A DNA stretch of 64,000 nucleotides. It comes from Palsa-504 sp963808615. GTDB lineage: Bacteria > Actinomycetota > Actinomycetes > Streptosporangiales > Streptosporangiaceae. Every line of letters starts with the position of its first letter. Position 1 is the stretch's first letter. Under the pieces are notes generated by a model. The model was not told where the DNA came from and ran no database searches. It saw nothing but the letters and a program-made list of their open reading frames with translations. Position numbers and translations under genes: made by a program. This document shows positions 7,285-16,322 of this stretch, one piece after another. Location of the stretch: positions 124,001 through 188,000 of the forward strand of contig CAWEGV010000013.1 of assembly GCA_963808615.1 (NCBI GenBank), read 5' to 3'.

Positions 7285-7919
7285 TCTCCGGCGGGCAGCT
7301 GCTGGGCTTCGGGCTCGCCTCGCTGGTGCTGATCGTCATCCCCGGGCCCGGCGTGCTGTTCGTGATCGGGCGGGCGCTGGCGCACGGGCGGCGCACCGCG
7401 CTGGCCACCGCCCTGGGGCACGCGGGCGGCAACTACCTGGTGGCGGCGTGCGTGGCCGTGGGGCTCGGGACGCTGCTGCAGCGCTCGGTCGAGGCGTTCG
7501 TGATCGTCAAGGTGGCGGGCGCGCTGTACCTGATCTGGCTGGGCATCCACGCCATCCGGCAGCGCAAGTCGCTGGCCGCGGCGATGGCGACCCCGGTGCT
7601 GCCGCGCGAGGGGTGGCGGGCGGCACGGGACGGGGTCGTGGTGGGGATCACCAACCCCAAGGCGTACATCCTGTTCGGCGCGATCCTGCCGCAGTTCGTG
7701 AACCGGGCGGCCGGGGATGTTCCGGGGCAGATGCTGGTGCTGGCGCTGGTGTCGGTGCTGATCGGCGCGGTCTCGGACTGCTCATGGGGCTTCGCGGCCA
7801 GCGCGGTGCGGGCCTGGTTCGCTCGCTCGCCGCGGCGGTTCGAGCTGGTCGGCGGCGCGGGCGGGCTGGCCATGATCGGCGTGGGCCTGACCGTGGCCCT
7901 GGCCGGCCGCCAGAGCTGA
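7281..7919 (+). CDS. LysE/RhtB family amino-acid exporter
   Basis: A 212-residue membrane protein with about six hydrophobic segments. The N-terminal family motif is IPGPGVLFVIGRALAHGRRT, followed by LIWLGIHAIRQRKS and the mid-protein GITNPKAYILFGAILPQFV. The family exports amino acids or related small molecules. Its GTG start overlaps the oxidase stop as GTGA, and the FAD oxidase begins 8 bp downstream. It probably relieves build-up of an intermediate or substrate handled by its two neighbours. Confidence 0.92.
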   Translation: MISGGQLLGFGLASLVLIVIPGPGVLFVIGRALAHGRRTALATALGHAGGNYLVAACVAVGLGTLLQRSVEAFVIVKVAGALYLIWLGIHAIRQRKSLAAAMATPVLPREGWRAARDGVVVGITNPKAYILFGAILPQFVNRAAGDVPGQMLVLALVSVLIGAVSDCSWGFAASAVRAWFARSPRRFELVGGAGGLAMIGVGLTVALAGRQS

Positions 7920-7927
7920 GGCGGCGG

Positions 7928-9100
7928 ATGTCGGTGCCGGGGACGGCGCGGGTGGTGATCGTCGGGGGCGGGGTGATCGGGGTCAGCGCGGCCTTCCACC
8001 TGGCCGAGGCGGGCGTGTCCGACGTCCTGCTGCTGGAAGCGGACGCGCTGGGTTCCGGGTCGAGTTCCAAGGCGGCCGGGGGCGTGCGGGCACAGTTCTC
8101 CGACCGGGTCAATATCGAGCTGGGGCAGCGGAGCCTGGAGGCGTTCGGCCGGTTCGCGGAGCGGCCGGGCGGGCAGATCGACTTCCGCCAGGTCGGGTAC
8201 CTGTTCCTGCTCGACGATCCGGGCACCGCCGTGGCGTTCGAGCAGAACGTCGCGCTGCAGAACGACCTCGGGGTGCCCAGCCGCATGATCAGCCCGCGCG
8301 AAGCCTTCGTGCTGTCCCCGCTGATCAGCACGGCCGGGCTGGTGGCGGCGGCTTACTCCCCCGCCGACGGGCACTGCACGCCGGAGTCGGTGGTGCTCGG
8401 CTACGCGGCCGCGGCCCGGGCGCTGGGCGCCCGGCTGGTGACCGGCACCCGGGTGACCGGCATCGAGGCCGGGCCGGACGGGTTCGAGGTGCGCACGCCG
8501 GAGCAGGCGGTCCGGGCCGAGACCGTGATCTGCGCCGCCGGGGCCTGGTCGGCGCAGGTAGGCGCCTGGATCGGGACGCACCTGCCGGTGACCCCGCTGC
8601 GCCGGCAGATCGTGGTGACCGGGCCCATCGCCGGGCTGCCGGAGCGGCTGCCGATGACGATCGACTTCGCCACCTCGTTGTACTTCCACCGCGAGGGGCA
8701 GGGCCTGCTGATCGGGATGTCCGACCCGGAGGAGACGCCGGGTTACCGGCTGGACCGGTCCGACTCCTGGCTGCCCCGGCTGGCCGAGGCCATGACCAGG
8801 CGCGCGCCCCGGCTGGCGGACTACGGCATCGCCTCGGGCTGGGCCGGGCTGTACGAGGACACGCCGGACCACAATGGGCTCATCGGCGAGGCCAGGACGG
8901 CACCGGGCGGGCGGTTCCTCTACGCCACCGGGTTCTCCGGGCACGGGTTCCTGATGGCCCCGGCGGTCGGCGAGGTCCTGCGGGACATGTACCTGGGACG
9001 GCGGCCGCCGGTGGATGTCTCGGCGCTGGACGCGCGCCGGTTCGCGGCGGCGGGGGTCGACGGGGCCTACGGGACCCGGCCAGAGCTGAACATCGTCTGA
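7928..9100 (+). CDS. FAD-dependent amine/amino-acid oxidoreductase (DadA/sarcosine-oxidase type)
   Basis: A 390-residue protein from the ATG at 7928. The N-terminal Rossmann motif VVIVGGGVIGVSAAFHLAE binds FAD, followed by SSSKAAGGVRAQF, the AAGAWSAQVG segment, and a C-terminal GFSGHGFLMAPAVGEVLRD typical of glycine/D-amino-acid oxidases. It would deaminate a secondary or D-amino acid (substrate unknown) with oxygen or another acceptor. It is the third gene of a run with the FMN oxidase and LysE exporter, 8 bp after the latter. Confidence 0.9.
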   Translation: MSVPGTARVVIVGGGVIGVSAAFHLAEAGVSDVLLLEADALGSGSSSKAAGGVRAQFSDRVNIELGQRSLEAFGRFAERPGGQIDFRQVGYLFLLDDPGTAVAFEQNVALQNDLGVPSRMISPREAFVLSPLISTAGLVAAAYSPADGHCTPESVVLGYAAAARALGARLVTGTRVTGIEAGPDGFEVRTPEQAVRAETVICAAGAWSAQVGAWIGTHLPVTPLRRQIVVTGPIAGLPERLPMTIDFATSLYFHREGQGLLIGMSDPEETPGYRLDRSDSWLPRLAEAMTRRAPRLADYGIASGWAGLYEDTPDHNGLIGEARTAPGGRFLYATGFSGHGFLMAPAVGEVLRDMYLGRRPPVDVSALDARRFAAAGVDGAYGTRPELNIV

Positions 9101-9117
9101 GCCGGATGGCATCCGGC
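9101..9117. terminator. Short hairpin at operon end
   Basis: An 8-bp inverted repeat GCCGGATG/CATCCGGC separated by one base directly follows the stop codon of the FAD oxidoreductase gene. The palindrome is compact, so the folded loop would use up some arm bases. It could be a terminator or 3' stabiliser. Confidence 0.45.
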
Positions 9118-9217
9118 CCGGGTCAGGCGCGGGAAGGACAGTGGAGTCCTGAGTCCCCGCTGGCTTCCCCGCGCCCCGATAGGCTGGGCCGCATCGCCTC
9201 CCGAAGGGCCACGGACT

Positions 9218-9833
9218 ATGAACGGTAACGTCACGTCGGTGATCGCGGGCCACGAGGAGACCGGGGCGGCGGGCGGTCTGCTTCGTTCGGTGAATCCGGC
9301 CCTGGCCAGCGAGGTGATGGCCGAAGTCGCGCTGGGCGAGGGCCGGCGGCGAGGAGACCTTCGCCGGGCTGGAGACGGCCCTGGGCGAGGGCAGCGTGGA
9401 CCAGGTCGGGTTCACCGGCTCCAGCCGGGTCGGCGCGCGGATCGGCGAGCTGACCGGGCGGCACCTGCAGTCGGCCTGCCTGGAACTGGGCGGGACGAAC
9501 CCCATGGTGGTCACGCCGAGCGCGGACATCGACCTGGCCGTGCAGGCCGCGCTGTTCTCCGGGTTCGGTACCGCCGGCCAGCGCCGTACCTCGCTGGGCA
9601 CGGTGATCGTGCACGGGGCCGTTCGGGAAGAGTTCACCACCTCGGGCGCGGAGGCGCACCTGCCGGTCGGCGGCAACGGCCGGCCGGGCAACGGGTCGCG
9701 CCAGTCCGGCGTCTGGGTCCTCGACCAGTTCACCCGCTGGCAGTCGAACTGGGATTACTCAGGATCCTTGCCGAAGGCGCAGATGGATGTGGCTGAGCTG
9801 ATCGCGGACGCCTCGTTCCGCCTGGCCGACTGA
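9218..9833 (+). pseudogene. Aldehyde dehydrogenase remnant (piperideine-6-carboxylate dehydrogenase-like)
   Basis: The first 40 codons read in one frame (start ATG 9218, ...VNPALASEVMAEVALGEG), then family sequence continues in another frame (ETFAGLETALGEGSVDQVGF, LQSACLELGGTNPMVV, FSGFGTAGQRRTSLGTVIVH). About 150 residues of the NAD-binding part are missing between these blocks. The catalytic Cys of the GQRCTS motif is Arg. A further internal deletion joins the middle of the protein to the C-terminal NGSRQSGVWVLDQFTRWQ block. It is clearly dead. It sits 20 bp before the E1 dehydrogenase gene and probably once served the same catabolic unit. Confidence 0.85.
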
Positions 9834-9853
9834 CGTATCCGCGGGAGCAGCTG

Positions 9854-12097
9854 ATGCCGGAGACCACACAGGAAACCGAGCTCGACCGGCGGTTCGTGGC
9901 GGCCGTGCGCGGGCTGCCCTGCGGCGCCGGCGCGGACCGGGCCGCGGCCGACCGGGCGGCGCCGGTGCGGGCCGGGACCCGGCTTACCGGCGAGCAGGTG
10001 GTCGCCTTGTTCGACGCCCAGGCCGGCAGCAGGCACCTGGACCTGGCGGCCCGGTACCTGCGCGCCGAGGGCCACGGCTACTACACGATCGGATCCGCCG
10101 GCCATGAGGCCGACGCGGCGGTGGCGGCGGTGCTGCGCCCCACCGACCCGGCGCTGCTGCACTACCGCTCCGGTGCCTTCTACCTGGCCCGCGCCGCCCA
10201 GGTGCCCGGGTCGCAGGCGCTGCGGGACGTCCTGCTCGGGCTGACCGGCGCCAGCGACGAGCCGATCGCGGGCGGCCGCCATAAGGTGTTCGGCCACCAC
10301 GGCCTGGCCGTCATCCCGCAGACCTCCACGATCGCGTCGCACCTGCCGCGGGCGGTCGGGATCGCGTTCTCCATCGGCCGGTCCGGCAAGCTCGGCCTGG
10401 CCTCGCCGTGGCCCGCCGACGCGATCGCCGTGGCCAGTTTCGGGGACGCCTCGGCCAGTCACTCCACGGCGACGGGTGCCATCAACGCCGCCTGCCGCAC
10501 GGCCTACCAGGGCCTGCCGATGCCGCTGCTGCTGGTCTGCGAGGACAACGGCCTGGGCATCAGCGTGCGCACCCCGGACGGCTGGGTGGCCGCGGCCCAC
10601 TCCGGGCGGCCTTCGCTGCGTTACTTCAGCGCTGACGGCTGCGACCCGGCGGCCTGTTATGACGCCGCCTCGGAAGCCGCTGCGTACGTGCGGGCCAGCC
10701 GCTCCCCCGCGTTCTTGCACCTGAGGGTGGTGCGTTTCCTCGGCCACGCCGGCAGCGACGCCGAGGTCAGCTACCGGAGCCAGGCCGAGGTCACCGCGGA
10801 CTACGCCCGCGACCCGCTGCTAGGCACCGCGCGGCTGATCGTGGCGGCCGGCCTGCTCAGCCCGGAGCAGGTCATCAGCCGGTACGAGGCGCTGCGCGCC
10901 CGGGTCCGGATCATCGCCGACGAGGCCGCGCGGCACCGCGGGCTAGCCAGCCGGGCCGAGGTGACGGCCCCGCTGGCACCGCGCCGCCCGGACCTGGTGG
11001 CGCGGCGGGCCGCGGCCGCCGCGCCGCCGGCGGGCCGTGCGGCTGCCTTCGGCTCCCGGCTCCCCGAAGACGCTGGGCCGCTCACCCTGGCCGATACCAT
11101 CAACCGCGGCCTGGCTGACGCGCTAGTGGCCTACCCCGGGCTGCTCGTGTTCGGCGAGGACGTCGGCCGCAAGGGCGGCGTGTACGGGGTGACCCGGGGC
11201 CTGGCCCGGCGGTTCGGCGTCGGCCGGGTCTTCGACACGCTGCTTGACGAGCAGGCCATCCTGGGACTCGGGCTCGGCGCCGGGATCTCCGGCCTGCTCC
11301 CGGTCCCGGAGATCCAGTACCTGGCCTACCTGCACAACGCCGAGGACCAGCTGCGCGGCGAGGCGGCCAGCCTGCAGTTCTTCTCCGCCGGGCAGTACCG
11401 CAACCCCATGGTCGTGCGGGTGGCGGGCCTGGCCTACCAGAAGGGCTTCGGCGGTCACTTCCACAACGACAATGCGGTCGGCGTGCTGCGCGACATTCCG
11501 GGCCTGGTGGTGGCCGTGCCGGCCCGGGCCGGGGACGCCGCGGCCATGCTGCGCAGCTGCCTGGCCGCGGCCTCAGTGGACGGCACGGTCTGCGTGTTCC
11601 TGGAGCCGATCGCGCTCTATCACACCCGTGACCTGTTCCAGCCGGGCGACGGGGGCTGGCTGTCGCCCTACGCCGGGCCGGCCCGGTGGGCGGAGGAGCA
11701 CGTTCCGATCGGGCAGGGCCGCAGTTACGGCGGTGGCACCGACCTGACCCTGGTCACGTTCGGCAACGGGGTGCCGATGTCGTTGCGGGTGGCGCGGCGG
11801 CTGGCCGCGGACGGGGTGGGAGCCCGGGTGTTCGACCTGCGCTGGCTGGCCCCGCTGCCGGCCGAGCAGCTGCAGGCCGAAGCCGAGCTGACCGGCCGCG
11901 TGCTGGTCGTGGACGAGACACGGCAGTCCGGCGGGGTGTCCGAGGGGGTGATCACCGGGCTGGCCGACGCTGGGTACCGGGGCCGGATGGCCAGGGTCAC
12001 CTCGGCCGACAGCTTCATCCCGCTGGGCGACGCCGCCGCGCACGTGCTCGTCGCCGAGACGGATATCGAGCAGGCCGCCCGCCGGCTCCTGGACTGA
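9854..12097 (+). CDS. Fused alpha-beta thiamine-diphosphate dehydrogenase E1 (branched-chain 2-oxo acid dehydrogenase type)
   Basis: A 747-residue protein joining both E1 subunits. Residues about 40-370 are the alpha part, with the thiamine diphosphate motif GDASASHSTATGAINAACR ending in CEDNGLGISV. After an Ala/Arg-rich linker the beta part starts near residue 413 (LADTINRGLADALVAYPGLL, VFGEDVGRKGGVYGVTRGLA) and ends in the transketolase C-terminal domain (RVLVVDETRQSGGVSEGVIT). It would decarboxylate a 2-oxo acid and pass the acyl group to an E2 lipoyl protein, but no E2 or E3 gene is visible. Nearby oxidases could supply 2-oxo acids. Confidence 0.9.
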   Translation: MPETTQETELDRRFVAAVRGLPCGAGADRAAADRAAPVRAGTRLTGEQVVALFDAQAGSRHLDLAARYLRAEGHGYYTIGSAGHEADAAVAAVLRPTDPALLHYRSGAFYLARAAQVPGSQALRDVLLGLTGASDEPIAGGRHKVFGHHGLAVIPQTSTIASHLPRAVGIAFSIGRSGKLGLASPWPADAIAVASFGDASASHSTATGAINAACRTAYQGLPMPLLLVCEDNGLGISVRTPDGWVAAAHSGRPSLRYFSADGCDPAACYDAASEAAAYVRASRSPAFLHLRVVRFLGHAGSDAEVSYRSQAEVTADYARDPLLGTARLIVAAGLLSPEQVISRYEALRARVRIIADEAARHRGLASRAEVTAPLAPRRPDLVARRAAAAAPPAGRAAAFGSRLPEDAGPLTLADTINRGLADALVAYPGLLVFGEDVGRKGGVYGVTRGLARRFGVGRVFDTLLDEQAILGLGLGAGISGLLPVPEIQYLAYLHNAEDQLRGEAASLQFFSAGQYRNPMVVRVAGLAYQKGFGGHFHNDNAVGVLRDIPGLVVAVPARAGDAAAMLRSCLAAASVDGTVCVFLEPIALYHTRDLFQPGDGGWLSPYAGPARWAEEHVPIGQGRSYGGGTDLTLVTFGNGVPMSLRVARRLAADGVGARVFDLRWLAPLPAEQLQAEAELTGRVLVVDETRQSGGVSEGVITGLADAGYRGRMARVTSADSFIPLGDAAAHVLVAETDIEQAARRLLD

Positions 12098-12273
12098 GCC
12101 GCTGCTGGGCTGAGCCGTGGCTAACCGGCCCTGAGTCGGGACCAGGTTGGCGCGCGCTGACGGTGGTGCCTTGCACCTCCCGGCGGAGGCGGGACTCCTG
12201 GGGTCGCGGCCCATAGGCGGCTCCAGCTAAGCAAGCCCCTTGCCAAGCCCGCCGTACCGTTCGCCAGCGACAG

Positions 12274-12467
12274 TCAGGTGTCGACGCTTACGTGTTGCAC
12301 GCTGATGACCTCTTTGCCCTCGTGCTCGGTGAGGGTATACAGATAGTCACGTCGTCGGCAGGCAAGTGCAGTTCGTAGGCGCCTGGCAACGGGTCATCGC
12401 GGGGAAATGGGTCCGCGAGGGCCGGGACGGGCTCGTCTAGCAGGTGGAAGATGAGACGATCACTCAC
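12274..12467 (-). pseudogene. Small hypothetical gene with a frameshift
   Basis: A GTG at 12467 opens SDRLIFHLLDEPVPALADPF, running to ELHLPADDVT. One missing base near 12340 then moves the natural continuation YLYTLTEHEGKEVISVQHVS into another frame, which stops at 12274. The intact product would be about 64 residues. It overlaps the stop of a preceding short frame by 8 bp, a layout seen in small two-gene modules such as toxin-antitoxin pairs, but I recognise neither partner. Bases 12098-12273 upstream on the plus side hold nothing I can identify. Confidence 0.5.
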
Positions 12468-12558
12468 GTATGCCCCACGCCTCAGCGAGTTCCTCACCGG
12501 TGAACGTGGGAGCGTCATTGCCTGGGCCGGGATCAGCCTGAATGCGCGCCTTGGCCAC
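12460..12558 (-). CDS. Very small hypothetical protein preceding the frameshifted gene
   Basis: A 32-residue frame from the GTG at 12558 (VAKARIQADPGPGND, ending EELAEAWGIRE). Its stop overlaps the GTG of the next gene by 8 bp on the same strand, suggesting a coupled pair. The frame is open further upstream, so the start is uncertain. No family is recognised. The rest of 12559-12747 contains an AT-richer patch (about 12675-12705) that may carry the patatin gene promoter. Confidence 0.35.
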   Translation of the reverse strand: MAKARIQADPGPGNDAPTFTGEELAEAWGIRE

Positions 12559-12747
12559 GCCTCGCCCGGCTTCCCGCCGCAGTCGCAGGCCCAAGTGTAG
12601 ATCGGTGGGCCCGAGACCGGCCGACCCGGAAACCAGGCGGGGCCGGATTGAGGCCTGTACGGATCCGGCTACGGCTGATAATTTCCCGTTTACCATAATT
12701 TTACCTTCGCGGCATGGGCGGAGCCGGGGATTTCTGGGGGCTTGGGG

Positions 12748-15315
12748 ATGAACGTGCCTGCTGATACTGGTCCGGATGATGTTAGTAGCTCGGCCGATAA
12801 TCTCCGGCAGGAAATCCGGCTGGCCGTGGTCATGACGGGCGGTGTCAGCCTGTGCATCTGGATGGGCGGCATCGCCCGCGAGCTGAACCTCCTGCTGCAT
12901 AGCGGCAATAAAGCCAGCGAGCTGGCGCAACGGGTCCAGGGCTGTTACCAGAGCCTGCTGGATCTGCTCAGCGCCGATGTGTCTGTCGACGTGCTGTCCG
13001 GGACTTCGGCCGGCGGGATCAACGCGGCCATCTTGGGCCTGGCCAACGTGCACAATGCGGACATCGGGTCGCTGCGCGAGCTGTGGCTGGACCAGGGCTC
13101 CTTCGGCACCCTGCTGCGCGATCCACACGATTCGCCGACGCCCTCCCTGCTGCAGGGCGACGGGCAGCTCCTGACGGGTCTCAGGAAGGCCCTGCAGTCG
13201 ATCACGGCACCCGATCCAGGCGCGAGCCCCGCGGTCGCGGCCGGTCCGCGGCCCACGGATGTCTTCATCACCACGACGTTCCTGGCGGGCGAACCGAGCC
13301 GTTTCGTGGACGACTACAACACGCTGGTCAGCGACGTGGATCATCACGGCCTGTTCCACTTCGGCACCGATCAGCTGGCTGCCGGCGGCGCGGCCGAGCA
13401 GCTCGCCCTGGCCGGACGGTGTACCGCCTCGTTCCCGGTGGCCTTCGAGCCCTCGCACCTGACCATCGGACCGGACTCGTGCGATCAGCTGCACCCGGAC
13501 ATGACCGGCCTGTCCAACGCGACCAGCAGCTGTTTCGTCGCCGACGGCGGCCTGCTGGCCAACCGGCCCATCGCCGCGGCGGTCCGGGCCGTGTTCGACC
13601 GGCCGGCCGACCAGGAGGTGCGCCGCATCCTGCTGTACGTGGTCCCGACCGCGGCCCCCACGGCCATCCCCACCGACGCCACGATGCCGCTGCTCGGCGC
13701 CGCCCTGCTCAGGGACTTGTCGGCCATGACGTCTCAGGCGATTTCCACCGACCTGGCCGAGATCCGGGCGCACAACGAGTCGGTCCGGGTGCGGATCGAC
13801 GCCTACCGGCAGCTGGCCGCGATCGCTGACCGGGTAACCGGCCGCCTGGTCACCCCGGCCATGTACGACCAGTACCGCGGCCGGGTATCCGACGGCCAGG
13901 CCGGCCTGCTGGTCGAGGAGGCGCTGCGGCAGCTTGACCCGTCCGCGATACCGCTCGACGACGACGCGCCGAACCCGACAGCAGGGGAGCGGACCAGCCG
14001 GCTGCGGGCCAGAGTAGCGGCGGACCTGGCCGACGCGCTGCCCGGCGAGGTACCGGCGCCAGGCGATTTCGGTGCCCTCGGCCAGCTGGGCCGGCGCGGG
14101 TACGACGCGGCCAAGACCATCACCCTGGCGCTCATCAACCGCGCCTACCTGGCCGTGCCGGACCGGGATCAGCGACAGGGCCTGGCCCGGGCCCGGGGCG
14201 ACGTGCACGGCGCATTGCCCGCGCCGTCGGCGGCGGCGCTGGACCTGACCGGCATCGTGCGCAGCGCCCTGCCCGGCCAGCCGCTGAGCACCTCGCTGGC
14301 CGGACACTGGGCCGCTGCTCAACAGGGTGCGGCCGAGCTGGCCGAGGGGTGGCGCCTGCTGAGCGCGGCCGTGGCGGAGGCGACACCGCTGCTGGCCGCG
14401 CTGCTGCCCGCGGACGACCCGGTGCTGGAGTACCTGGGCCAGGATCCGGACGTGATCGCCAGCCGGCTGGCTCAGCTGCATATCGCTCACGCCGCGCTGC
14501 TGCCCGATACCGGGCTGGCCGATCAGCCGCTGGAGCTCATCCAGGTCAGTGCGGACACGGGCACCGATCTCGACCCCAGGAACCAGGCCACCCAGAAGCT
14601 CACCGGTCTTCAGCTGCACCATTTCGGCGCCTTCTACAAGTACTCATGGCGGGCCAGTGACTGGATGTGGGGACGGCTGGACGGAGCCGGCTGGATCGTG
14701 CATGCCCTGCTCGACCCGCAGCGGCTGCGGACGCTGCAGCGCCTGGACGACGATCCGGCGAGCTACGGCCAGCGGCTGATCAGCCAGCTGAGCGTGATCG
14801 CCCGGGCGGCGGCGGACGGCGGTGCCGGCCCGGACGCTGATGCGCGGGTCCCGGCGGCGGTGCAGACAGAACTCGACGCTCTCTGGCGTGCGGACCAACC
14901 CCCGCTGACCTCGCTACCCGAGACGGCCAAGTGGGTGGCCGCCGGCATCCAGCGCATCATCCTGGCCGAGGAACTGCCTTGCGTCGCCCAGCAGATCCGC
15001 GTGGATCAGAAGGCCAAGGCGTCGGTCAATCCCGCGGCCCATGCTTTCCTGGCCGCCATGGCCAACCCGGCAGCCGATGTGGCGGCCAGGCTGGCCGCGT
15101 GCCAGGTATCGGCCGAGACACTGGCCGGGGAAAAAGATTCGCGGCTATTCGCGAACACGTTCAAGCAGACGGCGATGGTCGCCATCGCGGCGCTGGAGGG
15201 GTCTGGCGTCATTCCCGCGCTAGCGGAGCCGGGCCTGAAGGTCCTGAAGCTCGAGCTGGAATTCACTCCCGCAGGCCTGCTGGTCAAGTCGGCCGACTTC
15301 GCGCACCGGTTGTGA
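12748..15315 (+). CDS. Patatin-like phospholipase family protein with DUF3376-type C-terminus
   Basis: An 855-residue protein from the ATG at 12748; a TTG two codons earlier is the alternative. The patatin domain occupies about residues 20-300: MTGGVSLCIWMGG in place of the oxyanion loop, nucleophile Ser87 in GTSAGG, and catalytic Asp266 in VADGGLLANRP. These match the large actinobacterial patatin-related group (TIGR03607/DUF3376), whose C-terminal half is helical and uncharacterised. It would be a serine lipid hydrolase; there is no signal peptide or strong membrane helix, so it is probably cytoplasmic or membrane-peripheral. No functional partner adjoins it. Confidence 0.88.
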   Translation: MNVPADTGPDDVSSSADNLRQEIRLAVVMTGGVSLCIWMGGIARELNLLLHSGNKASELAQRVQGCYQSLLDLLSADVSVDVLSGTSAGGINAAILGLANVHNADIGSLRELWLDQGSFGTLLRDPHDSPTPSLLQGDGQLLTGLRKALQSITAPDPGASPAVAAGPRPTDVFITTTFLAGEPSRFVDDYNTLVSDVDHHGLFHFGTDQLAAGGAAEQLALAGRCTASFPVAFEPSHLTIGPDSCDQLHPDMTGLSNATSSCFVADGGLLANRPIAAAVRAVFDRPADQEVRRILLYVVPTAAPTAIPTDATMPLLGAALLRDLSAMTSQAISTDLAEIRAHNESVRVRIDAYRQLAAIADRVTGRLVTPAMYDQYRGRVSDGQAGLLVEEALRQLDPSAIPLDDDAPNPTAGERTSRLRARVAADLADALPGEVPAPGDFGALGQLGRRGYDAAKTITLALINRAYLAVPDRDQRQGLARARGDVHGALPAPSAAALDLTGIVRSALPGQPLSTSLAGHWAAAQQGAAELAEGWRLLSAAVAEATPLLAALLPADDPVLEYLGQDPDVIASRLAQLHIAHAALLPDTGLADQPLELIQVSADTGTDLDPRNQATQKLTGLQLHHFGAFYKYSWRASDWMWGRLDGAGWIVHALLDPQRLRTLQRLDDDPASYGQRLISQLSVIARAAADGGAGPDADARVPAAVQTELDALWRADQPPLTSLPETAKWVAAGIQRIILAEELPCVAQQIRVDQKAKASVNPAAHAFLAAMANPAADVAARLAACQVSAETLAGEKDSRLFANTFKQTAMVAIAALEGSGVIPALAEPGLKVLKLELEFTPAGLLVKSADFAHRL

Positions 15316-15445
15316 CCGGGTCCGGTCTTATACCAGCGGCTGTACGGCTCTTCGCCTAGTTTGCGCAACCTACAGGCAGTTCACCGCATCTATTAGATAG
15401 CTGGGGGCTTGGAGGCGGTGCAGATGATCGTGGTACCGCATCGGG

Positions 15446-15657
15446 ACCTGGATCGACGACGAGCTGGCCTTCCTGCGCCGGGCTCACGCCGCGGGGGTGC
15501 CGGTGCTGGGCATCTGCTTCGGCGGCCGCCAGCAGGCCCGGGCGCTCGGCCTGGACCCGGATCAGCTCACGGCCGAGACCGCCGCCCGGTCGGATGAGGC
15601 CCGGCTGCGGGCGAACGGCTGGTGTCGGCGTTCCTGGCGCTGGCCGGATCGGCGTGA
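15446..15657 (+). pseudogene. Class I glutamine amidotransferase remnant
   Basis: The frame beginning TWIDDELAFLRRAHAAGVPV and ending LGICFGGRQQARALG is the nucleophile-Cys region of a GMP-synthase-like amidotransferase. It lacks the N-terminus. After the Cys block it jumps directly to C-terminal sequence (LDPDQLTAETAARSDEARL), and a frame change leads to LVSAFLALAGSA and a stop at 15657. The central part with the catalytic His and Glu is gone. The remainder of 15316-15682 shows no other gene. Confidence 0.75.
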
Positions 15658-15682
15658 GGCCTGGTGCGCATAGGATCAGCCT

Positions 15683-16312
15683 GTGAGCAGGGCCAGGACG
15701 CGACCAGAGCCGACCGGCGGCGCTCCCGGTGCTGCTTCAGGTGCCGGTCCTGGCGCCGCGTTCAGCGTGGTCGCCCGGGCGCCGCGTACGGCGGGCAGCC
15801 AGGCCGGGACCGAGGAGCACAAGACCTTGTCCGCCACTGAAGCCGCGGTGAACGAGCGCCTGGCCGCGATGCCGCTGGACATGCCCGCCATGGCGGCGGT
15901 GAGCAACCTGTACCGGGCGGCCGGAGCCATCAGGAACCACTTCGAGCACACCGTGCTGGCCCCCTACAACCTCACCTGGACCGGGTGGGTGGTGCTGTGG
16001 GTGGTATGGATCTGGGAGGAGATCGAGACCCGGCACGTGGCGGCCGAGGCGGGCATCTCCAAGGGCACCCTGACCGGGGTGGCAGGCACGCTGGAGAAGC
16101 GCGGCCTGATCCAGCGGCGCGCGCACCCGGAGGACGCCCGCCGGGTGCTCATGATCTTGACCCCGGCCGGGACCAAGCTCATGGCCGAGCTCTTCCCGCA
16201 GTTCAACTGCGAGGAGGCGCACGTGGTGGCGCCGCTCGGCGGGGACGAGAAGCAGGTCCTGGCGGCCGCGCTGCGCAAGATCGTCGTCGGTCTCGAGCAG
16301 GGCCCGGCCTGA
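15683..16312 (+). CDS. MarR family transcriptional regulator
   Basis: A 209-residue protein from the GTG at 15683. An Ala/Gly/Pro-rich N-terminal 50 residues precede the MarR winged helix: DMPAMAAVSNLYRAAGAIRN, LTWTGWVVLWVVWIWEEIET, AAEAGISKGTLTGVAGTLEK, and the wing GLIQRRAHPEDARRVLMILT. It should bind DNA as a dimer and respond to small lipophilic ligands. It converges on an alpha/beta hydrolase gene with 10 bp between the stops. Its target is not evident. Confidence 0.88.
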   Translation: MSRARTRPEPTGGAPGAASGAGPGAAFSVVARAPRTAGSQAGTEEHKTLSATEAAVNERLAAMPLDMPAMAAVSNLYRAAGAIRNHFEHTVLAPYNLTWTGWVVLWVVWIWEEIETRHVAAEAGISKGTLTGVAGTLEKRGLIQRRAHPEDARRVLMILTPAGTKLMAELFPQFNCEEAHVVAPLGGDEKQVLAAALRKIVVGLEQGPA

Positions 16313-16322
16313 GCGTTTCCGG

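Noticed and set aside
7433..9733. Long minus-strand frame opposite the LysE and FAD oxidoreductase genes
   Set aside because: Its product is low-complexity Arg/Pro/Gly sequence, while the plus-strand genes carry clear motifs throughout.
12460..14622. Long open frame on the minus strand opposite the patatin-like gene
   Set aside because: It is the mirror of a well-supported gene in GC-rich DNA, with Arg/Gly/Gln-rich translation and no domain. Only its last 32 codons, beyond the patatin gene, look protein-like and are reported separately.
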